A stretch of DNA of 64,000 bases from Hydractinia symbiolongicarpus (GCF_029227915.1 NC_079886.1:22606501-22670500), one strand, 5' to 3'; positions 47,456 to 60,023 are shown, numbered from the stretch's first letter. The notes: generated by a model from the sequence alone, not told the origin. Numbers and translations: made by a program.

Positions 47456-48363
47456 TCATTTATACTTTCGTTTGTACCACATCACCACCTTTAACAACTT
47501 TTCGTTTTCCGTTGAAACCACTAAATAAATATATGTTATCTTCTATACACTGATTAATTTTACTCCACTGAGTGAGTGAAGTTTTAAGATAATAAACTTT
47601 GGAGTAAAAACATTCATTAACTTTATGAAACTTACATTACAAAAGATTTTCTACGTAAAAACAATTTTATAAAAAAAGGCTAGGAGTTGCTGAAAAAATG
47701 ACAAAAATACAAACAATGGCAGGGCTGAAATTCTACTGTTTTTCTTCTTTTTTCTTAACATACCTCCAATTTTTTTAAAAGAATCAATTGTTACATGTAT
47801 GTACTCAGATTGTAGGTCGAAGAAATTTAAAATTACAGCAAAGGGAAATAAAAATGTCTAACTTTAAGAACAAAATAAAAATATTGTCAGGCAAAACAGG
47901 GCAAAATAAGAACACCTCAGGCTAAAGCTAGATTTCCTAGTTCTTTTATAATAAAGTTCATAGTGTGTAATTTGTGTACTCTAATTTATCTTGTAGGAAA
48001 GGACACCCTTCTTCAATATAACTGAACTTACACCTTTTAAAAGATTAAATGAAACCGCAAATCAAGAAAGAATATATAAAACAAAATTCTATTACCTTTT
48101 GTGTGTAACTTTTCCCAATCATGTTTGGATGGCGTAACTGTTCTATTTGTGACTAAGGATAACTTTAATTTGTTTTGATTTTTTTTGTTGAAAGGCTTAA
48201 CACGTTGTTGCTTTGCTGTAACACCTCCTAAAATCTTATACTTGCCCAGCCACTTCCATGGACATTTTAAATGCAATCTTCTGCAGTATTTTAACATTGT
48301 ATCGTCTATCGCTAACACTGTCATAGATGACAGAACAAAGAGACACACCAGAACTTTTCTCAT
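47456..48363 (-). CDS. Small secreted basic peptide, inverted paralogue, two exons, 110 aa
   Basis: Exon 1 is 48363-48096 (donor G|GTAATA) and exon 2 is 47520-47456 (acceptor TTATTTAG|), giving 110 residues. An earlier in-frame ATG (48399) exists, but the Met at 48363 matches the paralogue and starts the signal peptide MRKVLVCLFVLSSMTVLA. The mature part keeps KYCRRLHLKCP, the basic stretch and the ending WYKRKYK; it has a four-residue insertion (around KQQR) relative to the copy at 18269. Same two cysteines, same intron phase, same exon 2 length. Identity of splice sites between two copies whose introns have diverged is good evidence that both are, or recently were, working genes. Function unknown. 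Confidence 0.68.
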
Positions 48364-48620
48364 TTTGTCTTTTTTTGAATTTGAATAGTATGCAAACACT
48401 TCTCTTTCCTTTTTATACTGGTGGGTATGACGAAGTTAATTTAATGTGCAAGTAATTTAGCACATCTTTTGCATATTTGTCTTGCCCTGGCACGTTTTGG
48501 TAAATTTGAATGCTAAAATACCTTAAAAGCAGGAAATATAATCAATACAGGTTAAATTAACGTGGACGTGTATTTCGACATATCCGTTACGACATAGTTT
48601 TTGGTTAACACAAAGTTCAG
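48364..48620 (-). promoter_or_regulatory. Promoter region of the inverted peptide gene
   Basis: TATA-like box at 48417-48410 (TATAAAAA on the minus strand) 46 bases before the ATG, preceded by CATTAAATTAACTTCGTCAT, TATGCAAAAGATGTGCT and AACCTGTATTGATTATATTT, all shared with the copy upstream of 18269. Confidence 0.5.
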
Positions 48621-48905
48621 AAGTGAAAAATTTTAAGAGAAGCAGATAAAACAGTTTTCTAACCTTCTCATTCAGAGGCAAAATATTCAACATAATCACC
48701 AATGAAATATGACTCCTGTTATGTATATCTCAAACGGAAAATGTTCCCATAGTACCTATAATCATAATTTGATATTATGATGAGAATAGAATAAATTGTT
48801 AAGAGAACTCTCATGATTTTATGATTTTCATGGACTTATTAACCTGTCTCCCGAAGTGACTTATATTACTTACTTACATAAACATTTCACTCTCAAGGGA
48901 CAACA

Positions 48906-48953
48906 AGCAATTAAAAATTAGTAGTTGCTAGCAACTACTAATTTTTAATTGCT
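48906..48953. repeat. 48-nt perfect palindrome (copy 1)
   Basis: Arms of 24 nt (beginning AGCAATTAAAAATTAGTAGT) meet at TTGCTAGCAA with no loop or mismatch. Such a sequence can extrude as a cruciform and is a known source of breakage and of transposon ends. No target duplication is seen. Confidence 0.85.
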
Positions 48954-49039
48954 GATCAACAAAGTTTTCTTTGAACATCCCATTTTTTTTTCATGGAAGA
49001 TATATTACATGTGCAAGTCACGTTTTCCGCACTATCTCT

Positions 49040-49210
49040 ATAATAATAGCCGTCGTCTGTCTGTCTCTGCGCGGACCCCCCGCTGAGTTTGAAAATAATG
49101 TTACGGAAACACGAATATCAAATGCGATATATTTTTATCCACTTTGTTGCGACGGGTAAATATAAAGGACGGACGAACCCGTGGATTTTTCCACGGGCAA
49201 CGACTAGTAT
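49040..49210 (-). repeat. Hairpin-tail dispersed repeat, in copy 1 of the duplication
   Basis: Contains AATAATAGCCGTCGTCTGTC, TATAAAGGACGGACGAACC and the hairpin CCCGTGGATTTTTCCACGGG (49178-49197) followed by CAACGACTAGT. Inverse orientation relative to the copy at 7955. Duplicated at 54260-54430 (hairpin 54397-54416). Confidence 0.6.
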
Positions 49211-49946
49211 GTTCTTTATAACTGTAGAATTTTGATGTTTGGAATTTAAGATAATATTCAGCATTATTGAATTGGTGTGTGTGTATATTATAAACTTAAT
49301 CCTACATGGGTAAATATAGGTAATAATGTTGCGGTCAAAATCTTTTTAACTTTCACTTGTATTAATAAGCCTCGGTTTCAAGCAGAGGTTAAATAGCGCA
49401 AAAATCAAGAAACCTGTTTTAACAGGTTGTTTGTTTGCTGTCTACACTTGAAGATTTCCCATTTCATCAAGTTTTAGTTGAGGATTTTAAAAATCACGTT
49501 CATTTCGTTTATAAAAGTCATCACAGAAAACTAATTCCGGAAAGGTGTACTTTTTGGAAAGGAGATCAATTTTTTGCCCTAAAGCATGCTATATTCCCTG
49601 AAGAGTCACATTTTTTGTGAAGTTTTAGTTAGTAAAAAATGTGTCTGCTACATATTTTTTTGCAACAAGGTTAACTAACTATCTTTCCTAAAACATAATA
49701 CCACCATCAAGTAAAGATACAAGTTAATGTAATATCTTAAAAGTAGAACTTATTAAGTACTACCACTTCTTGTTACACAAAAATGCCAACATTTTTCAAT
49801 CACATGGATTGAAAATGAAGGTTTGGGGATGTAAAATGGCTCATCATCGTTCCCATCAATTTCTCAAAGTTTAGCCTTTTGGAATGTAAGCAAATCCGCA
49901 GAGAATATAGAATAACACTTGTTACAAAAAGACTTAACGTAACTTA

Positions 49947-49949
<3 letters not shown>

Positions 49950-49982
<33 letters not shown>
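49950..49982. repeat. (CAA)n microsatellite
   Basis: Eleven-unit CAA run; the corresponding run in copy 2 (55169-55204) has one more unit. One of the two visible differences between the duplicated copies. Confidence 0.85.
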
Positions 49983-50860
49983 AAATACGACAAGAAAGCA
50001 GAGACGGGTGTCGGAATCCATTTTTAGGTGATGATTTTTTTTACTAATTTCTCTTGCTTGTATGATTGTTATTATACATTGTTTGCAGGAAACAAATACC
50101 AAACCACCAATAAGGCAAAGAATCCTTGTTTTATGGTTAGCTTTGTGTGAGGTTGGCATCAGAGCAAAGGTCTTAACTCAGTTGATTAAATTAGAAAAAC
50201 TGTCTTGTAATGTTGTTTAAATCAAGTATGTCAGCCTCAAGCTTGAGAACATGGTGAATACCTAGATTCTCTTTCGTGCCAAACTGCGCAAATTATTTAT
50301 AATCACTAGGATTTCCTGTTCCCACTCTTTAAGATGCTGAAGGCTGACCAGACATTATGTTATCACGTGTTGTAAGTGTATTAACATTCTGTGGATTGTG
50401 TATTAAATACGTGATGCTTGCCATGATTCTTTTAAATGAAAATAAAAAAGAATTTTCGATACGACGCTAGCGATACATAATCTAGTATTTTATTCGATTA
50501 GCTATAGTCTTTTGATTTTTCGATTTATGGGTAAAATCCATAAAAATCGGGTAATTAAATTATTCAGTGAACAAACTTCTCACAAAGGTTCCATTAACGA
50601 TGCAAAGTTCTTTTGTAAGATTCAAGTGGTAAGGATAATCTTAACGAACGTTATTATATTTTCCCATTATAAGGATTTCATAGATATTTTTAGGGGTAGC
50701 TTCGAGTAATAGCCATTTTTTAAAGTTTAATAGGTATGTGACCTAAATATTTGGCATGCAGGTGCCTAACAGATAAATATAGAAACTGAGTAAGTATCCT
50801 GCCTATGCCGGATAGCAAAAAAGAGTTATTAAAAACACTTGACAGGGGGACAGAATCTCG

Positions 50861-50876
50861 CCCCCCCCCCCCCCCC
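50861..50876. repeat. Poly-C run
   Basis: Sixteen consecutive C in an otherwise AT-rich stretch; copy 2 (from 56083) has fifteen. Homopolymers of this length are also common sequencing-error sites. Confidence 0.8.
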
Positions 50877-52887
50877 ACCCGCGGACCGAATAAGGTCAAA
50901 GTTTTATATTCGCTCGTATTTTAACAGGCGCCAATTTTTAATGACGAAAGAGCTAATTCGAACCATCTGGTAGTGGCTGTGACATTTTTGATGTAGAAGC
51001 CAACTTCCATGACCATTTGCTTAAAAAGATTAAATCTAATACTTTTTTATTTAAGCTGTATGTGATTTGATTTTAAACCATCAATATTTTTTAGATCTCT
51101 TAATCCAAAAAAGGGTAATTGCATAGATGGCATTGTTTAGAACAGATGAGATAGCTGTTTGTATCTTAATAGTTAAAGTTTGGTTCGTATGTTTTAACAT
51201 TTTTTGGTCATGTTGTTTGTTTACATTTATTGGTATCATCATGGTTGAAGTTTCCCGGTGCTGTATAGAAACCGTCTCTAAGGGTGTTTAACCAATACAT
51301 GCTGTGGATTTTTTGCATTATCCAATCAAAAAACGAGACAAAAAACAAACAAAAGTTAATTAGCGCTGCTATCAAATTCGTTTATGTCAAAATATTTCTA
51401 ATTAGTGAGTGTAATAATTAGTCTAAATCTTAAAATTTAGTCTCAAAAACTATATAACATTACAAATTAGAATATATACAAATCAACGTAATTTAGTAAC
51501 TCTGCTTGAGGTCTTATTGACACAATGAAAGGTTTAGAGAAAAGAGAAAATGCAGATGTAATGACTGAATGGTATTGATGAAAATAATAATAATAAAAAA
51601 TATAGGTTGCCAGTGGAGTCATTTTATTATTTATTTTTTAAAAATATATTAATTCAGGCATATAACTTCACAATAAAAATAAATATGAGAAGTTTTATTG
51701 ATGCTGACATTTTTTAATTTTATTTTAACGGATATTTTGTTTCCTTACTACAAGACATTATCAACGTAAACGCAAAATATCGACCCTTCGTCAAGAGCGC
51801 TAAGCCATTCAGAATGCCTAAAAACCCGAAAAATCCAGACGGTTAACAATCAAAGAGTATAAAATTTCTTTGTAACATACGTTACCATTTTAGCCTTAAC
51901 TTTTACCTCAAAAACTAAAATATTTCATTATTTCAATTTTTTTTTTATAATTTTAGTCTTCATTCACCTTTCAGAGAACATTATTCAGTAAGTTTTATCG
52001 ATTTATAGTTAATGAATTAAATATGGTTTAGTTTGTGACCATATATTTTTTACATTATAAAATTTATTGCAATCATAGAATGATGAGTTAGTTTTCATTA
52101 CTTTTAGTATTACTTTTTTGGTACATTTCCGTTCCCTAACTACTAATACACTATTCTTAATTATTTAGAGAAAGAAAAACAGTAGTGATGAAAATATCCT
52201 AATTTACAAAATGGTAACATAGGTTACACGTGGAAAATAGGAAGTTACATCAATGACCAGTAAAACTGAAATGGAAGCGATCTTGTAGTGCATATTTACT
52301 GTTTTAAGACCCTAGAGTAACATATATTCAGATGCTTTATAATTCTTCATCAATCAAAACGAATTGACATATTTTACGGTTTTTCCAAGCTTGAATGTCG
52401 CACTTTTTTGAGAATGGCTCATTTATTTTCAACTTGTGGTGAAAACAATGCAGAGATTTATCACGTCAAAGTGGTGACGTCTTTACTTGCTTCCTTGAAA
52501 AATAAAACTACCTTACATACCTTTACATATTTTTTCTAGAATACACCCGATATTTTTCTTCTTTTTATTTTATCATTGTTAAATATATTTTCCGCTTTCG
52601 GTAATGATGAAAGTATGGTAATCTGTGTTATATGTTGTTTGTGGTAATATTAAATTATCAAAAATAAATTTATGTAAAGGTTGTGTTCTTTTCAATGTCC
52701 TCTTTTAATTGCTAGACAATTAGTCAAACATCTGGTCATAAGTTCACGCATTATTCTGCAACTTTGACCTGCATTGATTCTTTCTGATAAATTTAAGATC
52801 ATTCAGCTTTTATTGTCTACGAAAACAAATAATATGTAAAAGAGAGTTTTCATTAAATGGTTAAACGTTATAATAACAAAATGCATC

Positions 52888-53167
52888 ATGAAAAAATTTC
52901 TGCTTTTGGTTGGTTCTGTCTTAGAATATCGTGTCGGTGATAAACAAAAGAATGATAAAAATTTGCAGAAGATTGCATCTTATATGTCCAACAGGGAACA
53001 TATTCTGGAAATCAATTTCAACAGAGAAACACCACCAATGCAAGATCATGTTGTGTAGTGGTTTCATCAATAAAGTCATGACAGCCGGCACAAGCAAGCT
53101 TGTAGATGTGTTTATGTTAGGTGATAAAGAACTTTTCTTTTTGTTGAAAACACGTTGCCTATGTTAA
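52888..53167 (+). pseudogene. Frameshifted relative of the secreted-peptide gene (copy 1)
   Basis: An ATG at 52888 starts a hydrophobic signal-like stretch (MKKFLLLVGSVL) in one frame. In the next frame, from about 52930, the sequence reads RMIKICRRLHLICP, matching the KYCRRLHLKCP motif of the two intact peptide genes, including both cysteines. The change of frame lies between about 52920 and 52930. Downstream the similarity to the intact genes is lost and the open frame (to 53167) is instead Cys-richer. No exon 2 equivalent is seen within 300 bases. Interpreted as a decayed third family member; a genuine diverged gene with a different start cannot be excluded. Confidence 0.55.
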
Positions 53168-54124
53168 ACGACTGAAATATAATAGTAAAGGAGAACCTTT
53201 TACACTACATAATTTTATCCTCTACTGAGAATAAAAAGTAACTTGCAATAGAAACACAACCAATGTGATATCGCAGGTTAACATGATATATCTAAGAAGA
53301 AGAGCAATACCAAAAAAACACTAATTTAGATTATTTCGAAAATGCTCACATGTAGCAGGTAATTCAAAGCCTTATTCTTATTAAGGAAATTATCATAAGG
53401 TTTCATTGTGAAAGCATTTACATTCAGACAACAGTTATATAGGTTTTGCTACATTGAGTAAGAAAAACCATTTTTTGATGGTGCGTTTATCGAAGAATAC
53501 ACAAAAAAAAAGACTTTTGTTAAATCAACTTTTTTTAGCAGAGATCCTTGTTGATATCAAATTATTTTAATGCAGATAAAAAAATTAATTTTCCGAATAG
53601 AGATACAGCCAATAAAATAAGGCATGAAAGTACACTTTTTTTTAGAAATCGATAATGAAAAACGAAAAGTGACATGGACTTGCTAATGTTTAATGATGAA
53701 GATTGAAGTTTACTTATTATTGACCCATGCAAATACTGTATATGCGCACAAGAGAGTAGGACGCCGTTATTACTGTTTCAAGGCTCATGTTTTTAACAGA
53801 CCGCGGTAAGCTCTAGTTTTTGGTTAACACAAAGTTCAGAAGTGAAAAATTTTAAGAGAAGCAGATAAAACAGTTTTCTAACCTTCTCATTCAGAGGCAA
53901 AATATTCAACATAATCACCAATGAAATATGACTCCTGTTATGTATATCTCAAACGGAAAATGTTCCCATAGTACCTATAATCATAATTTGATATTATGAT
54001 GAGAATAGAATAAATTGTTAAGAGAACTCTCATGATTTTATGATTTTCATGGACTTATTAACCTGTCTCCCGAAGTGACTTATATTACTTACTTACATAA
54101 ACATTTCACTCTCAAGGGACAACA

Positions 54125-54172
54125 AGCAATTAAAAATTAGTAGTTGCTAGCAACTACTAATTTTTAATTGCT
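54125..54172. repeat. 48-nt perfect palindrome (copy 2)
   Basis: Identical to 48906-48953 by virtue of the tandem duplication. Confidence 0.85.
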
Positions 54173-55165
54173 GATCAACAAAGTTTTCTTTGAACATCCC
54201 ATTTTTTTTTCATGGAAGATATATTACATGTGCAAGTCACGTTTTCCGCACTATCTCTATAATAATAGCCGTCGTCTGTCTGTCTCTGCGCGGACCCCCC
54301 GCTGAGTTTGAAAATAATGTTACGGAAACACGAATATCAAATGCGATATATTTTTATCCACTTTGTTGCGACGGGTAAATATAAAGGACGGACGAACCCG
54401 TGGATTTTTCCACGGGCAACGACTAGTATGTTCTTTATAACTGTAGAATTTTGATGTTTGGAATTTAAGATAATATTCAGCATTATTGAATTGGTGTGTG
54501 TGTATATTATAAACTTAATCCTACATGGGTAAATATAGGTAATAATGTTGCGGTCAAAATCTTTTTAACTTTCACTTGTATTAATAAGCCTCGGTTTCAA
54601 GCAGAGGTTAAATAGCGCAAAAATCAAGAAACCTGTTTTAACAGGTTGTTTGTTTGCTGTCTACACTTGAAGATTTCCCATTTCATCAAGTTTTAGTTGA
54701 GGATTTTAAAAATCACGTTCATTTCGTTTATAAAAGTCATCACAGAAAACTAATTCCGGAAAGGTGTACTTTTTGGAAAGGAGATCAATTTTTTGCCCTA
54801 AAGCATGCTATATTCCCTGAAGAGTCACATTTTTTGTGAAGTTTTAGTTAGTAAAAAATGTGTCTGCTACATATTTTTTTGCAACAAGGTTAACTAACTA
54901 TCTTTCCTAAAACATAATACCACCATCAAGTAAAGATACAAGTTAATGTAATATCTTAAAAGTAGAACTTATTAAGTACTACCACTTCTTGTTACACAAA
55001 AATGCCAACATTTTTCAATCACATGGATTGAAAATGAAGGTTTGGGGATGTAAAATGGCTCATCATCGTTCCCATCAATTTCTCAAAGTTTAGCCTTTTG
55101 GAATGTAAGCAAATCCGCAGAGAATATAGAATAACACTTGTTACAAAAAGACTTAACGTAACTTA

Positions 55166-55204
<39 letters not shown>

Positions 55205-58108
55205 AAATACGACAAGAAAGCAGAGACGGGTGTCGGAATCCATTTTTAGGTGATGATTTTTTTTACTAATTTCTCTTGCTTGTATGATTGTTATTATACA
55301 TTGTTTGCAGGAAACAAATACCAAACCACCAATAAGGCAAAGAATCCTTGTTTTATGGTTAGCTTTGTGTGAGGTTGGCATCAGAGCAAAGGTCTTAACT
55401 CAGTTGATTAAATTAGAAAAACTGTCTTGTAATGTTGTTTAAATCAAGTATGTCAGCCTCAAGCTTGAGAACATGGTGAATACCTAGATTCTCTTTCGTG
55501 CCAAACTGCGCAAATTATTTATAATCACTAGGATTTCCTGTTCCCACTCTTTAAGATGCTGAAGGCTGACCAGACATTATGTTATCACGTGTTGTAAGTG
55601 TATTAACATTCTGTGGATTGTGTATTAAATACGTGATGCTTGCCATGATTCTTTTAAATGAAAATAAAAAAGAATTTTCGATACGACGCTAGCGATACAT
55701 AATCTAGTATTTTATTCGATTAGCTATAGTCTTTTGATTTTTCGATTTATGGGTAAAATCCATAAAAATCGGGTAATTAAATTATTCAGTGAACAAACTT
55801 CTCACAAAGGTTCCATTAACGATGCAAAGTTCTTTTGTAAGATTCAAGTGGTAAGGATAATCTTAACGAACGTTATTATATTTTCCCATTATAAGGATTT
55901 CATAGATATTTTTAGGGGTAGCTTCGAGTAATAGCCATTTTTTAAAGTTTAATAGGTATGTGACCTAAATATTTGGCATGCAGGTGCCTAACAGATAAAT
56001 ATAGAAACTGAGTAAGTATCCTGCCTATGCCGGATAGCAAAAAAGAGTTATTAAAAACACTTGACAGGGGGACAGAATCTCGCCCCCCCCCCCCCCCACC
56101 CGCGGACCGAATAAGGTCAAAGTTTTATATTCGCTCGTATTTTAACAGGCGCCAATTTTTAATGACGAAAGAGCTAATTCGAACCATCTGGTAGTGGCTG
56201 TGACATTTTTGATGTAGAAGCCAACTTCCATGACCATTTGCTTAAAAAGATTAAATCTAATACTTTTTTATTTAAGCTGTATGTGATTTGATTTTAAACC
56301 ATCAATATTTTTTAGATCTCTTAATCCAAAAAAGGGTAATTGCATAGATGGCATTGTTTAGAACAGATGAGATAGCTGTTTGTATCTTAATAGTTAAAGT
56401 TTGGTTCGTATGTTTTAACATTTTTTGGTCATGTTGTTTGTTTACATTTATTGGTATCATCATGGTTGAAGTTTCCCGGTGCTGTATAGAAACCGTCTCT
56501 AAGGGTGTTTAACCAATACATGCTGTGGATTTTTTGCATTATCCAATCAAAAAACGAGACAAAAAACAAACAAAAGTTAATTAGCGCTGCTATCAAATTC
56601 GTTTATGTCAAAATATTTCTAATTAGTGAGTGTAATAATTAGTCTAAATCTTAAAATTTAGTCTCAAAAACTATATAACATTACAAATTAGAATATATAC
56701 AAATCAACGTAATTTAGTAACTCTGCTTGAGGTCTTATTGACACAATGAAAGGTTTAGAGAAAAGAGAAAATGCAGATGTAATGACTGAATGGTATTGAT
56801 GAAAATAATAATAATAAAAAATATAGGTTGCCAGTGGAGTCATTTTATTATTTATTTTTTAAAAATATATTAATTCAGGCATATAACTTCACAATAAAAA
56901 TAAATATGAGAAGTTTTATTGATGCTGACATTTTTTAATTTTATTTTAACGGATATTTTGTTTCCTTACTACAAGACATTATCAACGTAAACGCAAAATA
57001 TCGACCCTTCGTCAAGAGCGCTAAGCCATTCAGAATGCCTAAAAACCCGAAAAATCCAGACGGTTAACAATCAAAGAGTATAAAATTTCTTTGTAACATA
57101 CGTTACCATTTTAGCCTTAACTTTTACCTCAAAAACTAAAATATTTCATTATTTCAATTTTTTTTTTATAATTTTAGTCTTCATTCACCTTTCAGAGAAC
57201 ATTATTCAGTAAGTTTTATCGATTTATAGTTAATGAATTAAATATGGTTTAGTTTGTGACCATATATTTTTTACATTATAAAATTTATTGCAATCATAGA
57301 ATGATGAGTTAGTTTTCATTACTTTTAGTATTACTTTTTTGGTACATTTCCGTTCCCTAACTACTAATACACTATTCTTAATTATTTAGAGAAAGAAAAA
57401 CAGTAGTGATGAAAATATCCTAATTTACAAAATGGTAACATAGGTTACACGTGGAAAATAGGAAGTTACATCAATGACCAGTAAAACTGAAATGGAAGCG
57501 ATCTTGTAGTGCATATTTACTGTTTTAAGACCCTAGAGTAACATATATTCAGATGCTTTATAATTCTTCATCAATCAAAACGAATTGACATATTTTACGG
57601 TTTTTCCAAGCTTGAATGTCGCACTTTTTTGAGAATGGCTCATTTATTTTCAACTTGTGGTGAAAACAATGCAGAGATTTATCACGTCAAAGTGGTGACG
57701 TCTTTACTTGCTTCCTTGAAAAATAAAACTACCTTACATACCTTTACATATTTTTTCTAGAATACACCCGATATTTTTCTTCTTTTTATTTTATCATTGT
57801 TAAATATATTTTCCGCTTTCGGTAATGATGAAAGTATGGTAATCTGTGTTATATGTTGTTTGTGGTAATATTAAATTATCAAAAATAAATTTATGTAAAG
57901 GTTGTGTTCTTTTCAATGTCCTCTTTTAATTGCTAGACAATTAGTCAAACATCTGGTCATAAGTTCACGCATTATTCTGCAACTTTGACCTGCATTGATT
58001 CTTTCTGATAAATTTAAGATCATTCAGCTTTTATTGTCTACGAAAACAAATAATATGTAAAAGAGAGTTTTCATTAAATGGTTAAACGTTATAATAACAA
58101 AATGCATC

Positions 58109-58388
58109 ATGAAAAAATTTCTGCTTTTGGTTGGTTCTGTCTTAGAATATCGTGTCGGTGATAAACAAAAGAATGATAAAAATTTGCAGAAGATTGCATC
58201 TTATATGTCCAACAGGGAACATATTCTGGAAATCAATTTCAACAGAGAAACACCACCAATGCAAGATCATGTTGTGTAGTGGTTTCATCAATAAAGTCAT
58301 GACAGCCGGCACAAGCAAGCTTGTAGATGTGTTTATGTTAGGTGATAAAGAACTTTTCTTTTTGTTGAAAACACGTTGCCTATGTTAA
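58109..58388 (+). pseudogene. Frameshifted relative of the secreted-peptide gene (copy 2)
   Basis: Second copy of 52888-53167, carried by the 5.2-kb tandem duplication, with the same frame change, so the break came before the duplication. Confidence 0.55.
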
Positions 58389-59248
58389 ACGACTGAAATA
58401 TAATAGTAAAGGAGAACCTTTTACACTACATAATTTTATCCTCTACTGAGAATAAAAAGTAACTTGCAATAGAAACACAACCAATGTGATATCGCAGGTT
58501 AACATGATATATCTAAGAAGAAGAGCAATACCAAAAAAACACTAATTTAGATTATTTCGAAAATGCTCACATGTAGCAGGTAATTCAAAGCCTTATTCTT
58601 ATTAAGGAAATTATCATAAGGTTTCATTGTGAAAGCATTTACATTCAGACAACAGTTATATAGGTTTTGCTACATTGAGTAAGAAAAACCATTTTTTGAT
58701 GGTGCGTTTATCGAAGAATACACAAAAAAAAAGACTTTTGTTAAATCAACTTTTTTTAGCAGAGATCCTTGTTGATATCAAATTATTTTAATGCAGATAA
58801 AAAAATTAATTTTCCGAATAGAGATACAGCCAATAAAATAAGGCATGAAAGTACACTTTTTTTTAGAAATCGATAATGAAAAACGAAAAGTGACATGGAC
58901 TTGCTAATGTTTAATGATGAAGATTGAAGTTTACTTATTATTGACCCATGCAAATACTGTATATGCGCACAAGAGAGTAGGACGCCGTTATTACTGTTTC
59001 AAGGCTCATGTTTTTAACAGACCGCGGTAAGCTCTGTTCCAAGAATAAGAAAGGATGCTGCTAAAAGTGTGAATGTTCTTCTTGTTTAGAAAAAAAGTGC
59101 AATCGCTGTAATTTTTTTTAAAAACATGAGTGTGTGCTTGGTCGGCATCCTTTAAGGTAACTTGGTGCAATTTTGCGCTTTGTCATGAAATATTCGATAT
59201 TATTTTGTGCCTGTAGGTGAAATGGTCTATCGGATAGGTAGCAGCAAG

Positions 59249-60023
59249 GTTGGAGGAAAGAATACGGAAGGAGAAACAACTTCATTTCTGTACGCTTTAA
59301 ATGTATTGAATTTTCTATTGTTTTTAATTTCAAAAGAATCAGTGCGTGAGGTGCTCGACCGAGTCTTTTTCGCAAAAAAATGATCAAATTCCATATTCTC
59401 CTTTAATAGGGGCTAACTTTTTTCTATTGAAATCTGACTGTAACACGCTGCAAGCACGTGATTATTGTATGGAAAGTGTGCCTAATATAAGTCGGTAAAC
59501 ATTGCTGTTAAAAACTTCAACAATACGTTTGGAAATAAGCGTTTAACCATGATATTAACCTATTTTTGCAGGCTTGAGTATACCACTTTGATCATGAAAA
59601 ACAATATAGATATATATGCGCCGGATGAGTGCCGACAAAATGTGTGCTGGATTAATGTTTATTCTAACTAAAGAAATAACTTCTTATAACAGAACGTCGT
59701 TTTAAAACGAGATATAAACTTTTTCTTTTTGTTTACAAAAGTGTCGAGCATATGCTTCTTCGCTAATTATGTTAACATAAAAACAAAAGAAATTTTACCG
59801 ATTTCAATATGGCTTCTTGTTTTGATAATATTATTAAATTCATCATCAAATTATCTAATTGTTTTTATAACCAATCATAGTTGCGAATTGTTATTCACGA
59901 ATAATTTAGTCACACAACCGCCAAAATTTCAAATTAAGTTTCTATACAGACACCTGCTAGAACCTCACGCAGTGTTTCAATAGAATTAAAAGAGTTGTTT
60001 CTCCTTCCGTATTCTTTGCTCCA
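59249..60023. mobile_element. 775-bp terminal-inverted-repeat element with 9-bp target duplication (MULE-like)
   Basis: TGGAGGAAAGAATACGGAAG at 59251 is matched inversely by the sequence ending at 60023 (rc TGGAGCAAAGAATACGGAAG). Weaker similarity runs inward for roughly 80-110 bases (GTGCGTGAGGT on the left, rc CTGCGTGAGGT on the right). AGCAGCAAG occurs directly outside both ends (59240-59248 and 60024-60032), a 9-bp target duplication as in Mutator-like elements; two extra bases (GT) lie between it and the left repeat. No transposase frame inside, so it is non-autonomous. Confidence 0.6.

Larger units (their letters stand above)
46520..48680 (-). repeat. Right arm of the 2-kb inverted segmental duplication
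   Basis: Inverse homologue of 17935-20270, including the peptide gene. The stretch at 46535-46665 (AACAATTTTGTTTTATAACA through TTGAAAGATTATA) matches the reverse complement of 20090-20225 with few changes. The 5.2-kb tandem duplication begins inside the promoter-distal end of this arm at 48596. Confidence 0.65.
48596..53814 (+). repeat. 5.2-kb tandem duplication, copy 1 (5219 bp)
   Basis: Copy 1 starts at AGTTTTTGGTTAACAC and ends ACCGCGGTAAGCTCT; copy 2 starts immediately after. Where I compared the two they differ only by one CAA unit (near 49982) and one C (run at 50861-50876 has 16 C, versus 15 in copy 2). Contents: a 48-nt palindrome, a hairpin-tail repeat, repeats shared with 15.9, 6.4 and 9.9 kb, and a frameshifted peptide-gene relative. 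The join has at most a one-base overlap, so no long homology explains the breakpoint. Confidence 0.9.
53815..59035 (+). repeat. 5.2-kb tandem duplication, copy 2 (5221 bp)
   Basis: Second unit of the tandem duplication, ending at GGTAAGCTCT before unrelated sequence (GTTCCAAGAATAAG). All internal landmarks are offset by 5219-5222 bases from copy 1. Contains no gene besides the frameshifted relative at 58109-58388. Confidence 0.9.

Noticed and set aside
59118-59387. 89-codon minus-strand frame
   Set aside because: Spans the end and inverted repeat of the 59249-60023 element; no domain.
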